Assembly (NCBI GenBank): GCA_027071075.1
Contig: JALSUU010000079.1
Location: 1 to 35,648, forward strand
Reading direction: 5' to 3'
From: Sulfurimonas sp.
GTDB lineage: Bacteria > Campylobacterota > Campylobacteria > Campylobacterales > Sulfurimonadaceae
DNA length: 35,648 bases
Part shown: positions 16,184 to 23,260 of the stretch, in pieces
How positions within the stretch are numbered: the first letter of the stretch is position 1
Layout: each line of letters starts with the position of its first letter
Position numbers and translations under genes: made by a program
Notes under the pieces: model-generated
The model's database searches: none
What the model saw: only the letters and a program-made list of their open reading frames with translations
What the model was told of the DNA's origin: nothing

Positions 16184-18079
16184 TTAGGGTAATGTTACAA
16201 GAATCTTTTTCAGATTCGGAGTCTTAAGATAACATTTTCTTAAAGAACAGACTAAATAGTCACTGTATAGCTCTTTTTTCCTCAGAACAAAAGGATAGTT
16301 TACAGACTCTATAAGTTCTCTATTTTTTATTAAATTTTTAGTGGAACTTTTTATGGTCATTATCTGTAACTTTTGCATCAAATACGCCTCAGCAAGTGCT
16401 GGAACTTCAGACTTTTTCTCCTCTAAATGACTTTGTAACACTTGCATACTCTCTAAAAAAAACTTTTCATAAGAGAGTTTTCCCTTGAGTGATGCAAATT
16501 TTATAATATTTTGCATCATCTTAGAAAGGGGTGAGATATAGTACTTATCTAAAAGCCCTGCTTTTATCTTCAGTCCATCATCTGAAAGGTACCAGATACC
16601 TTTTTTATAAAACTTCTCTTTGGATTTTTGTAAAAGATACTCTGCAAAATCTAACTTCTTGGCATCATAATCAACTTCATACCCAGCAATAAGTGCAGAG
16701 ATAAAGAAACTATAATCCTCTAATAAACCCTTTTGAGTAGGAGCTAAACCTAAAAGTGTTTGATGATATAACGCTCCCTTGTCAAACATAAGGTCGGTAA
16801 GTGCTTGAAGGGTTTTATCTGCCATCTTCGCATACTTCTCATTTATCACCGATGCAGAGTAAAGTGCTTCCACCATTAAGGCATTCCACGCTGTATTTAT
16901 CTTGGTATCTATAAAAGGGTACTCTTTTGTCTCTCTTACTTTGAGCAATTTTTCTCTTGCATCATTAAAGAAAGAGGGTCTTTTTTCATCCTCTATGTTT
17001 ATATGCATCTGCTCTTTAAAGTTTGGATAAAACTCAAACTTTGTTTGTCCTATCTCTTCTTTTGTAAAAGTAAAGTATGCACCCTCTTTTTCATGCGTAT
17101 CAGCATTTGATGCACTATAGTAAAGATTATTTTTTTTATAATGTTTATCTAACATGGCGACTGTCTCTTCTACTACATTTTTATAAAGCTCTTTTTTTGT
17201 TTTGAGGTAGGCTCGTACATACGGAGGTATTAACTCTGCTTGTGTGTAAAGCATCTTCTCAAAGTGAGGAATTTCCCAAGCTGCATCAGTGGAGTAACGA
17301 AAAAATCCCCCTTCCACTTGGTCATACAAACCTCTAAGAGCCATCATATCTAGCATTTCATAAGTAAAATTCTCTAACTCTTTATCGTGGTTGAGTGCGG
17401 CTAAGTCCATCATGAGTGAGAGTTTTGAAGCTTCTGGAAATTTTTTACTCACTCCAAAACCGCTATATATCTCATCATAACTCTCTTTTAAATCTTTTGC
17501 TAAAATTTTTGCATTAATCTTCTCTCTTTTTGCACTCTCGAAGAGTTCTCTAGGTTTCTTTTTGAGAGTGGGAAGTTTATGCGTATAAAAATCTTTTGCA
17601 AGTTTTGGAACAAGGGTCTCTAATCCCTCAGCATAGGACTCTTTATGGAGTGGAATATAAGAACCTATATAAAAAACCTCTCTTTTTGGCGTGAGAAAAA
17701 GAGTCAAAGGCCACCCTCCTCTACGCCCTTTTACTTTAAGGTAAAGTTCTTGATAGAGTGCATCAATCTGAGGCATCTCTTCTCTATCTACTTTAATACT
17801 AATGAAGCTTTTATTGAGTAGTTTTGCGAGAGCTTCATTTTTAAAAGACTCTCTTTGCATCACATGGCACCAGTGACATGTAGAGTATCCTATAGAGAGA
17901 AATATTGGTTTATCCTCTTTGAGTGCTTCTTGTACACCTCTTCCCCAAGGGTACCAGTTAACAGGATCATTCTTATGTGCTTGTAAATAGGGAGAACTCT
18001 CAAACTTGAGTTCATTTGCACTTATAGAGTTACTAAAAAAAAGCTGGATTATTATAAATAAAAGAAATATATTTTTCAT
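16184..18079 (-). CDS. Exported DUF255 / thioredoxin-fold protein (YyaL, SSP411-like)
   Basis: A 631-residue protein with an N-terminal signal peptide (MKNIFLLFIIIQLFFSNSISA) followed by the DUF255 module. The start of that module, ESSPYLQAHKNDPVNWYPWG, is the family signature, and the thioredoxin-like site is CHWC at 68-71 inside STCHWCHVMQRESF. The rest is an (alpha/alpha)6-barrel-like region with glycosidase-type segments (GLYDQVEGGFFRYSTD, PHFEKMLYTQAEL, NTAWNALMVEAL). Most bacterial relatives are cytosolic and longer, about 650-700 residues; here the protein seems exported to the periplasm, where a CxxC site could act in redox chemistry. The biochemical role of the family is not settled. 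Ribosome-binding site is weak. It is separated from the upstream carbonic anhydrase gene by an intrinsic terminator. Confidence 0.88.
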   Translation of the reverse strand: MKNIFLLFIIIQLFFSNSISANELKFESSPYLQAHKNDPVNWYPWGRGVQEALKEDKPIFLSIGYSTCHWCHVMQRESFKNEALAKLLNKSFISIKVDREEMPQIDALYQELYLKVKGRRGGWPLTLFLTPKREVFYIGSYIPLHKESYAEGLETLVPKLAKDFYTHKLPTLKKKPRELFESAKREKINAKILAKDLKESYDEIYSGFGVSKKFPEASKLSLMMDLAALNHDKELENFTYEMLDMMALRGLYDQVEGGFFRYSTDAAWEIPHFEKMLYTQAELIPPYVRAYLKTKKELYKNVVEETVAMLDKHYKKNNLYYSASNADTHEKEGAYFTFTKEEIGQTKFEFYPNFKEQMHINIEDEKRPSFFNDAREKLLKVRETKEYPFIDTKINTAWNALMVEALYSASVINEKYAKMADKTLQALTDLMFDKGALYHQTLLGLAPTQKGLLEDYSFFISALIAGYEVDYDAKKLDFAEYLLQKSKEKFYKKGIWYLSDDGLKIKAGLLDKYYISPLSKMMQNIIKFASLKGKLSYEKFFLESMQVLQSHLEEKKSEVPALAEAYLMQKLQIMTIKSSTKNLIKNRELIESVNYPFVLRKKELYSDYLVCSLRKCYLKTPNLKKILVTLP

Positions 18080-18085
18080 ACTTTA

Positions 18086-18091
18086 AGTATA
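18086..18091 (-). promoter_or_regulatory. Possible -10 box directly in front of the DUF255 gene
   Basis: The minus strand reads TTGATATACTTAAAGTATG, where TATACT ends only six bases before the ATG. If used, the transcript would be nearly leaderless, consistent with the absence of a good ribosome-binding site. It is a single hexamer match in AT-rich DNA, so weak. Confidence 0.25.
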
Positions 18092-18093
18092 TC

Positions 18094-18140
18094 AAAAAAA
18101 AAGAGAGTATTGTTAGCCTAAACTTGAATAGGCTAACAAT
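18094..18140 (-). terminator. Intrinsic terminator after the carbonic anhydrase gene
   Basis: A perfect 12-bp stem (ATTGTTAGCCTA and TAGGCTAACAAT) with an 8-base loop lies 22 bases past the stop codon. On the minus strand it is followed after six bases by a run of nine T. This is the clearest rho-independent terminator in the window. Confidence 0.85.
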
Positions 18141-18162
18141 TTATATACTGAATGAAGTTAGC

Positions 18163-19071
18163 TTATTTCATCTCTGAAAGAAGTTGAGGGTTGATTACAA
18201 GGTTTCTAACACCATGTGCATGCTCTTCTTCAAATTGATTATGCTCAAACCAATCTTTTACAGTTGCAATGTTTACTTTTTCAACCTTTGGTCTTACACT
18301 CCATGTCACTTGATATGGTGAAAATGTTTCATTATAACCAGGACCAGTTGTTGAACCCTCATATACTACTGGTGTTCCTGTAGTATTTGGAATATTTTCT
18401 GCTTGGTTATGACCTGAGACATTTGAGACTTTATTCAGCTCTGTAAAATCAGCCGCTTTTGCATCATTTACAAGAACATATACTTGAGACTCTACGCGTA
18501 GAAGAGGTTGTGTCCCTGCAGTATATCCAACAAGACAGCTTCCTAAACCATGCTCTAGTGTTGCTTTAGGATTACTCGCGTAAACATAATGCACTTCAAT
18601 AGTATCTCCAGAGTATAATGGGTTATGTTCAGTCTCTATTGAATACTTCGCTAATTCTGCTTCACTCAAAGTACCAGAGTATTGGTATCCTCCGCCAAAG
18701 CCTTCTTCATCTCCATTTCCTGCATATTTAGTAAATTCACCACCTTTATGCTCTGCACTTTTATGAAAGTGTATATCACAAAGGTACATATCTTTAGACG
18801 CTGGAGCTGTAGTTGTTGCTTTTGTGTTAGAACCTACTTTATTGTCTATATCTCTTGGTGATTGTGCACCCGCATCTTTACCAATAACGCTCTGTGCAAG
18901 AAGTGTTCTCTGCTCTTGCATAGCCTTATCTGATCGTTCATTCAGGTTTCCAATAAATTGATCAGCTACTACTGGTGTAATCGCTTCTGATGCATTATTT
19001 GTATCAGATGTACCACAACCAGATAGTGCTAGTATTGCTACTAAAGAGATAGTTAAAATTGAGTTACGCAT
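18163..19071 (-). CDS. Lipoprotein resembling delta-class carbonic anhydrase
   Basis: A 302-residue protein with a lipoprotein signal (MRNSILTISLVAILALSGC, lipobox Cys19) and then about 75 low-complexity polar residues. The rest matches, from memory, the delta-class carbonic anhydrases first known from diatoms. The block YLCDIHFHKSAEHKGGEF holds an HxH pair (H101, H103) and EH; IEVHYVYAS supplies a third candidate zinc ligand (H161); EHGLGSCLVGY and LRVESQVYVLVND are also typical. C98 and C179 could form a disulfide. The enzyme would hydrate CO2 in the periplasm or at the outer membrane. A role in supplying bicarbonate for the reverse TCA cycle or in pH control is inference. It is transcribed alone, away from the palindromic element, with AGGA as ribosome-binding site. 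Confidence 0.82.
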   Translation of the reverse strand: MRNSILTISLVAILALSGCGTSDTNNASEAITPVVADQFIGNLNERSDKAMQEQRTLLAQSVIGKDAGAQSPRDIDNKVGSNTKATTTAPASKDMYLCDIHFHKSAEHKGGEFTKYAGNGDEEGFGGGYQYSGTLSEAELAKYSIETEHNPLYSGDTIEVHYVYASNPKATLEHGLGSCLVGYTAGTQPLLRVESQVYVLVNDAKAADFTELNKVSNVSGHNQAENIPNTTGTPVVYEGSTTGPGYNETFSPYQVTWSVRPKVEKVNIATVKDWFEHNQFEEEHAHGVRNLVINPQLLSEMK

Positions 19072-19093
19072 ATAAATCCTTGTTTAATAATTA

Positions 19094-19099
19094 CTTATA
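19094..19099 (-). promoter_or_regulatory. Candidate -10 box for the carbonic anhydrase gene
   Basis: On the minus strand TATAAG occurs in CATCTTATAAGTAATT, 23 bases before the start codon. The outer inverted repeat of the 19111-19380 element begins 12 bases upstream, so any upstream promoter contacts would lie in that element. Confidence 0.4.
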
Positions 19100-19110
19100 A
19101 GATGACATAC

Positions 19111-19380
19111 TAAGTACCTACTCATAAAGAACACCAACTATCAGAAACATAAAAAAGTGACTAATGCAAGGCGAAAATTTACAGGAGCTACTAGTAGCTT
19201 CAAGAATTTTCAACGAAGTCAGTAGTTACTTTTTTATGTTTCCCTACGGGCGATAAGGAGATAGCCCTATTGCGTCGTTAAATTTTTTTGAATTAACCAG
19301 TTAGTTCTTCAAAAATCTGCCTAGCACTAGAACTATCTCCTTATCGCTGATAATTGGTGTTCTTTATGAGTAGGTACTTA
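19111..19380. repeat. 270-bp nested palindromic element, MITE-like, no ORF
   Basis: The ends are 34-bp inverted repeats (19111-19144 and 19347-19380) with one mismatch, starting TAAGTACCTACTCATAAAG. Between them are two separate hairpins. The first (19145-19241) has 19-bp arms AAACATAAAAAAGTGACTA with one mismatch; the second (19250-19347) has perfect 15-bp arms GCGATAAGGAGATAG. The cores of the two hairpins, compared in opposite orientation, line up without gaps over 58 bases at roughly 60% identity (TGCnAGGC...TTCAA...AACGA). The outer ends are flanked by TA on both sides when TA is excluded from the repeat, as for Tc1/mariner or IS630-type target duplications. No protein is encoded. I infer a non-autonomous transposable element or a structured intergenic repeat; copies elsewhere were not available to check. 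Confidence 0.8.
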
Positions 19381-19384
19381 AAAG

Positions 19385-19411
19385 TATAATCCCTTATATT
19401 TTGGGATTATA
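19385..19411. repeat. 9-bp perfect inverted repeat next to the palindromic element
   Basis: TATAATCCC and GGGATTATA are separated by nine bases (TTATATTTT). The arms contain TATAAT on both strands, so it could be an operator, a weak hairpin, or a double promoter. It lies between the element and the promoter of the RND operon. Confidence 0.4.
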
Positions 19412-19484
19412 ATGAATATAAACTTATATATCTATAATTTTTAAGTTTTTAAAGATACGATTTTAAATAAAAAAAAATTCATAA

Positions 19485-19502
19485 ATGTGATTCTTATGTG
19501 AT
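19485..19502 (+). repeat. Direct repeat ATGTGAT, 11-bp period, upstream of the efflux operon
   Basis: Two copies of ATGTGAT start 11 bases apart, about one helical turn, some 22 bases upstream of the best -10 box. The arrangement suits a regulator binding as a direct-repeat dimer, as OmpR-type proteins do. No regulator gene is adjacent, so this is only suggestive. Confidence 0.3.
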
Positions 19503-19523
19503 ATAAATTTTACAAATATATAT

Positions 19524-19529
19524 TATAAT
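19524..19529 (+). promoter_or_regulatory. -10 box for the RND efflux operon
   Basis: TATAAT in TATATATTATAATAATGG gives a leader of about 29 bases. A second TATAAT at 19544-19549 is too close to the AGGAG ribosome-binding site (19554-19558) to be preferred. Confidence 0.55.
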
Positions 19530-19564
19530 AATGGATTAACTTATATAATTAATAGGAGAAAAAA

Positions 19565-20920
19565 ATGATACAACTTGTTTTTATGCTTTTACTCAGTGTT
19601 GGTCTTTATGCATCAGTAGATACAACTGCACCCTCACTTGATGAAGCAATAGAAATCTTAAAAAACAGGAACTTAGAGATAAAAGCGGCTACACTTGATG
19701 TGAAAAGTGCCAAAGAAGATGGAAAAAAAGTGAATGGAAAAAACTGGGGTAAACTTGATTTCATTCAAGATGTAGCAAGAAGTAATGATGCAGGGAATGT
19801 TTTTGGATTTACACTTAGTTCAAGAGAAGCAAGTTTTGGTAACTTTGGATTTTCAGAGTTTGATGCTACTAATCCTAATATATTAGCAGTACAACCTAAA
19901 GATTTGAACTACCCTGATGATAGAAACTTCTTTCAAAGTAAACTCAAGTATGAGGTACCTCTTTTTACAGGTTTCGCCCTCAGTAGTTACTCAGACATTA
20001 TGCAGGAGATGAGCAAACTCAAATCTCTAGATAAAAAGGCACTTATAAGTGAAAAGATTTATGAGCTTAAAAAATCTTACTATAATATGGCACTCTTAAA
20101 TGATGCGATTACAAATCTCACAAAGATTTTAAATAATATCTCTGTTTTAGAAGATACTACACAGAGCATGATAGAGGTGGGCTATGCAAAACATATTGAT
20201 TTACTTGAAGTAAAAGCAAAAAAAGGAAATGTAGAGCGATTAGTTGCACAGATGCAATCAAATAAGCAACTCCTTTACCACTACATCAGTTTTTTACTAA
20301 ACTCAAAGGTAAAAAAAATTACACCCCCTGCATCAGATATGACTATGCCACAACTGAGCGATGCAGAGATTTTAGCGAACAATGTAGATATCCAAAAAGC
20401 AGCAACTGGTTTAGAGATTAGAGATAATATGCTCCAAGCACAAGAGGCAAAGTATTACCCAACTCTCGGTGCTTTTGCTGAAGTATCTACGGCTGATGAT
20501 ACTTTTTTAGGAAGTGCAAACAATCACAAAGCTTATACAGTAGGTGCAAGACTCACTTGGAATATCTTTAATGGTCTCTCTGATGCGGCAGATATTGAAA
20601 AAGCAAAACTAGAAGAGTTAAAAATGTCTTCTCAAGTAGAACTTGCGAAACATGGAATAGCACTTAAGTTAGCAAAAATTCGTACAGAGATTAAGAGTGC
20701 AGATGATGAAATAGCTTCACTACAAAAAGAGCTAGCATTTGCAGATGCGATTTATAAAAACTATGAGGGAAGATACAGAGAGAAGCTCTCTTCTATGAGT
20801 GATGTTATCATCAAACAATCAGCACAGATAGAGAAAGTTCTACAATTACAAATGGCAAAAAACAAACGCAATGAGAAAATTTTTGCACTTGAAAAACTAG
20901 CAAATAGAGGAGAAAAATAA
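19565..20920 (+). CDS. TolC-family outer-membrane efflux protein
   Basis: A 451-residue outer-membrane factor. The signal peptide is MIQLVFMLLLSVGLYA. The mature protein starts with the family's PSLDEAIEILKNRNLEIKAA and has the two-fold repeated long-helix pattern of TolC proteins (for example KSYYNMALLNDAITNLTKILNNISVLEDTT and its counterpart near 385-445), with beta-strand-like segments between (AKYYPTLGAFAEVSTADD, YTVGARLTWNIFNGLSD). It should form the trimeric duct through the outer membrane for the pump encoded downstream. ATG is preceded by AGGAG at six bases. It overlaps the adaptor gene by one base (TAATG) and is the first gene of the operon. Confidence 0.92.
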   Translation: MIQLVFMLLLSVGLYASVDTTAPSLDEAIEILKNRNLEIKAATLDVKSAKEDGKKVNGKNWGKLDFIQDVARSNDAGNVFGFTLSSREASFGNFGFSEFDATNPNILAVQPKDLNYPDDRNFFQSKLKYEVPLFTGFALSSYSDIMQEMSKLKSLDKKALISEKIYELKKSYYNMALLNDAITNLTKILNNISVLEDTTQSMIEVGYAKHIDLLEVKAKKGNVERLVAQMQSNKQLLYHYISFLLNSKVKKITPPASDMTMPQLSDAEILANNVDIQKAATGLEIRDNMLQAQEAKYYPTLGAFAEVSTADDTFLGSANNHKAYTVGARLTWNIFNGLSDAADIEKAKLEELKMSSQVELAKHGIALKLAKIRTEIKSADDEIASLQKELAFADAIYKNYEGRYREKLSSMSDVIIKQSAQIEKVLQLQMAKNKRNEKIFALEKLANRGEK

Positions 20921-21666
20921 TGAAAAAACTACTTATACTACTAGCACTTGGTGCATCACTAATGGCAGAGACACTTACACTCTCAGGAAGTGTAATCTCA
21001 GATAATCAAAAAATGATAACAAGTCGTTTTATGGGCTTTGTAACAAATGTAAATGTAAGTGAAGGAGAGAAGGTAAAGAAAAATCAAATTCTTTACACTA
21101 TTGACTCTCGTGAGATTGACTCTGCGAAAAGACAGAGTGAGTTAAGTCTACAGATGTATGAGAATCAGTACACAAATGTAAAACTCAATCTCGATAGATA
21201 CAAAAGACTGCTCAAAAAAGATATGGTTTCTAAGTATGAGGTAGAGAACCTTGAGTTAGCTGCAAAGAACCTTCAAGATATGATGAGCATAGCAAAAGCA
21301 AGAGTTGAAGAGGTTGAAAATCAATATAAATATTTGAATGTAAAAGCGCCTAATGATGCAGTGGTTATTGCTAAAAATATTAAAGTAGGTGAGATGGCTA
21401 TGCCTGGTATGCCTGCCGTGATTCTTTCAGACTTAAGTGATCTTAAAATCAGTGCAGAGATTGCTGAGAATAATCTTGCTCGAATCTCTCATGGAAAAAG
21501 AGTAGTTGTAGATATTCCATCACTTAAAGTACATACTATTGGAAAAATTAGCGCGATTATTCCAAACTCAAACCCTATGACACATACCTTTAAGATAAAA
21601 GTTTCATTTAAAACAAACAATAAATCTGTCTATCCAGGTATGTATGCAACAGTTAAAATAAAATAA
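20920..21666 (+). CDS. Short RND periplasmic adaptor subunit (membrane fusion protein)
   Basis: A 248-residue adaptor with signal peptide MKKLLILLALGASLMA. A lipoyl-like half-motif GFVTNVNVSEGEKVKKNQILYTID (about 41-64) is followed by a helical hairpin (about 70-132) and the second lipoyl half (YLNVKAPNDAVVIAKNIKVGEMAMPG). A beta-barrel then ends with GMYATVKIK. The C-terminal membrane-proximal domain found in many adaptors is missing, so it is shorter than the usual 350-400 residues, but it is complete at both ends and belongs to the minimal type. It links the inner-membrane permease to the TolC-like duct. The start overlaps the outer-membrane factor gene by one base; ten bases separate it from the permease gene. 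Confidence 0.9.
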   Translation: MKKLLILLALGASLMAETLTLSGSVISDNQKMITSRFMGFVTNVNVSEGEKVKKNQILYTIDSREIDSAKRQSELSLQMYENQYTNVKLNLDRYKRLLKKDMVSKYEVENLELAAKNLQDMMSIAKARVEEVENQYKYLNVKAPNDAVVIAKNIKVGEMAMPGMPAVILSDLSDLKISAEIAENNLARISHGKRVVVDIPSLKVHTIGKISAIIPNSNPMTHTFKIKVSFKTNNKSVYPGMYATVKIK

Positions 21667-21676
21667 GGAGAGAAAT

Positions 21677-23260
21677 ATGACTCAAGAAGAATATCAACCA
21701 AGTGATTTCGCTGGAAAACTTGCAAAAACTTTTTTAAAAAATCCACTGACTCTAGTCCTTGGAATCTCTCTTTTTGCTATTGGATACTTAGCCCTTATAC
21801 TTATGCCAAGAGAAGAGAATCCTCAGATGGTTGTGAGTGGATCGACTGTTATCGTTGCTCTTCCTGGGGCTAGTGCAAAAGAGATAGAGAAAATCATCGT
21901 CAAACCACTTGAGCGAAAACTCAAAGAGGTAAAGGGTGTTGAGCATATCTATGGGATGGCTATGGATAATGTAGGTGTTGTGAATGCTGCTTTTTTCATT
22001 GGTGAAAAAAAAGAGGATTCTAACCTTAAAGTCTATGACAAAATCATGCAAAATGCAGATATGTTCCCAAAAGGGGCTATGAAACCCATCATTAAACCAC
22101 TTGATATTGATGTTGATATTCCCATTGTATCTATTGCTTTTTTCTCAAACTCTATGGCAATGACTAAAACAGAGCTTTATGATAAGGTAAAAGAGATACA
22201 ACACCATATAAATGGTCTTAATAATGTTGCAGTGACAGAGGTAAAAGGTGGACATAAACACCAGTTTAACATAGAAGTAGATATCAATAAACTCTCAGGA
22301 TATAATCTCTCTATGGGACAAATTATGCAGGCTGTTGAGTCTCTTGCTTATAATGTTCCAGCAACGAAAAATAGAACAAAAGATAACAAAATAGTTATCT
22401 TAGGGGTTAAAAATGCTATTGAAGATGCTAAAGATATTGGAAATATTATCGTAGCACAATATATGGGTTCACCAATCTACTTAAATCAGGTTGCAAAAGT
22501 AACAAATGCTTATGATATTCAAAACTTTAAATCTGCTTCTATCGCACAAAAAGAGGGAGAAAAATTTTCAAAATTCAAAGATCAAGTAACACTTACAGTT
22601 TCAAAATTACAAGGGACTAATGCCGTTATTATTGCAGATGAAGTAAAAAAGGAGTTAGAACGCTACAAAAGTAACCTCAAGAAAAGTGGTATCAGTTTTG
22701 TTATCACGCGTAATGATGGCGAGAGAGCGGATGAAGCGGTAAATGAGCTTGTAAAACACTTAGTTATTTCAATCATTATCATCGCTGTTTTACTTATCTT
22801 TGTTCTTGGATGGAGAGAGTCTCTTATCGTTACCTTTACAGTTCCAGCTATTTTAGCTATTACTCTTTTTGTAGCCTATCTGAGTGGTCAAACTATCAAT
22901 AGAATTACGCTCTTTGCATTCTTACTCTCACTTGGACTCCTTGTTGATGCAGCTATCATTGTTATTGAGAATATTCATAGACATTATCATTCTGTTGAAT
23001 CAGCACATGAGAGTAATGAAGACTTGATGGTTAAAGCAACAGATGAGATAGGCGCACCAACAAATATTGCTACACTTGCAATCATTATGACTATGGTACC
23101 GATGGCATTTGTTGGGGGGATGATGGGTCAGTTTATGAAACCTATTCCAGCTAATGTTCCTGTTGCACTTATTGCATCACTCTTTGTGGCATATATTTTT
23201 ACACCCTACTTAGCACTAAGACTACTCAAACGCCCCGATCATTCAAAAGGAGGTCATTAA
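21677..23260 (+). CDS. RND efflux permease, N-terminal half (split gene)
   Basis: A 527-residue protein matching the first half of an RND (AcrB-type) permease: TM1 (about 25-43), a periplasmic porter/docking region (about 44-355), then TM2-TM6 (361-516). The segment RENPQMVVSGSTVIVALPGASAKEIEKIIVKPLE is typical. TM4 contains LLVDAAIIVIENI, where the Asp pair of AcrB-type drug pumps (D407-D408) is D424-A425, as in heavy-metal pumps such as CusA. It ends shortly after TM6 with RLLKRPDHSKGGH; the next gene supplies the other half and overlaps by one base. Both halves are full length at the natural pseudo-two-fold boundary, so it is a fission, not decay. Substrate unknown. Confidence 0.9.
   Translation: MTQEEYQPSDFAGKLAKTFLKNPLTLVLGISLFAIGYLALILMPREENPQMVVSGSTVIVALPGASAKEIEKIIVKPLERKLKEVKGVEHIYGMAMDNVGVVNAAFFIGEKKEDSNLKVYDKIMQNADMFPKGAMKPIIKPLDIDVDIPIVSIAFFSNSMAMTKTELYDKVKEIQHHINGLNNVAVTEVKGGHKHQFNIEVDINKLSGYNLSMGQIMQAVESLAYNVPATKNRTKDNKIVILGVKNAIEDAKDIGNIIVAQYMGSPIYLNQVAKVTNAYDIQNFKSASIAQKEGEKFSKFKDQVTLTVSKLQGTNAVIIADEVKKELERYKSNLKKSGISFVITRNDGERADEAVNELVKHLVISIIIIAVLLIFVLGWRESLIVTFTVPAILAITLFVAYLSGQTINRITLFAFLLSLGLLVDAAIIVIENIHRHYHSVESAHESNEDLMVKATDEIGAPTNIATLAIIMTMVPMAFVGGMMGQFMKPIPANVPVALIASLFVAYIFTPYLALRLLKRPDHSKGGH

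Noticed and set aside
19111-19380. CRISPR array or attC-type cassette array
   Set aside because: Repeats are inverted and nested, not direct with regular spacers, and no cas or integrase gene is near.
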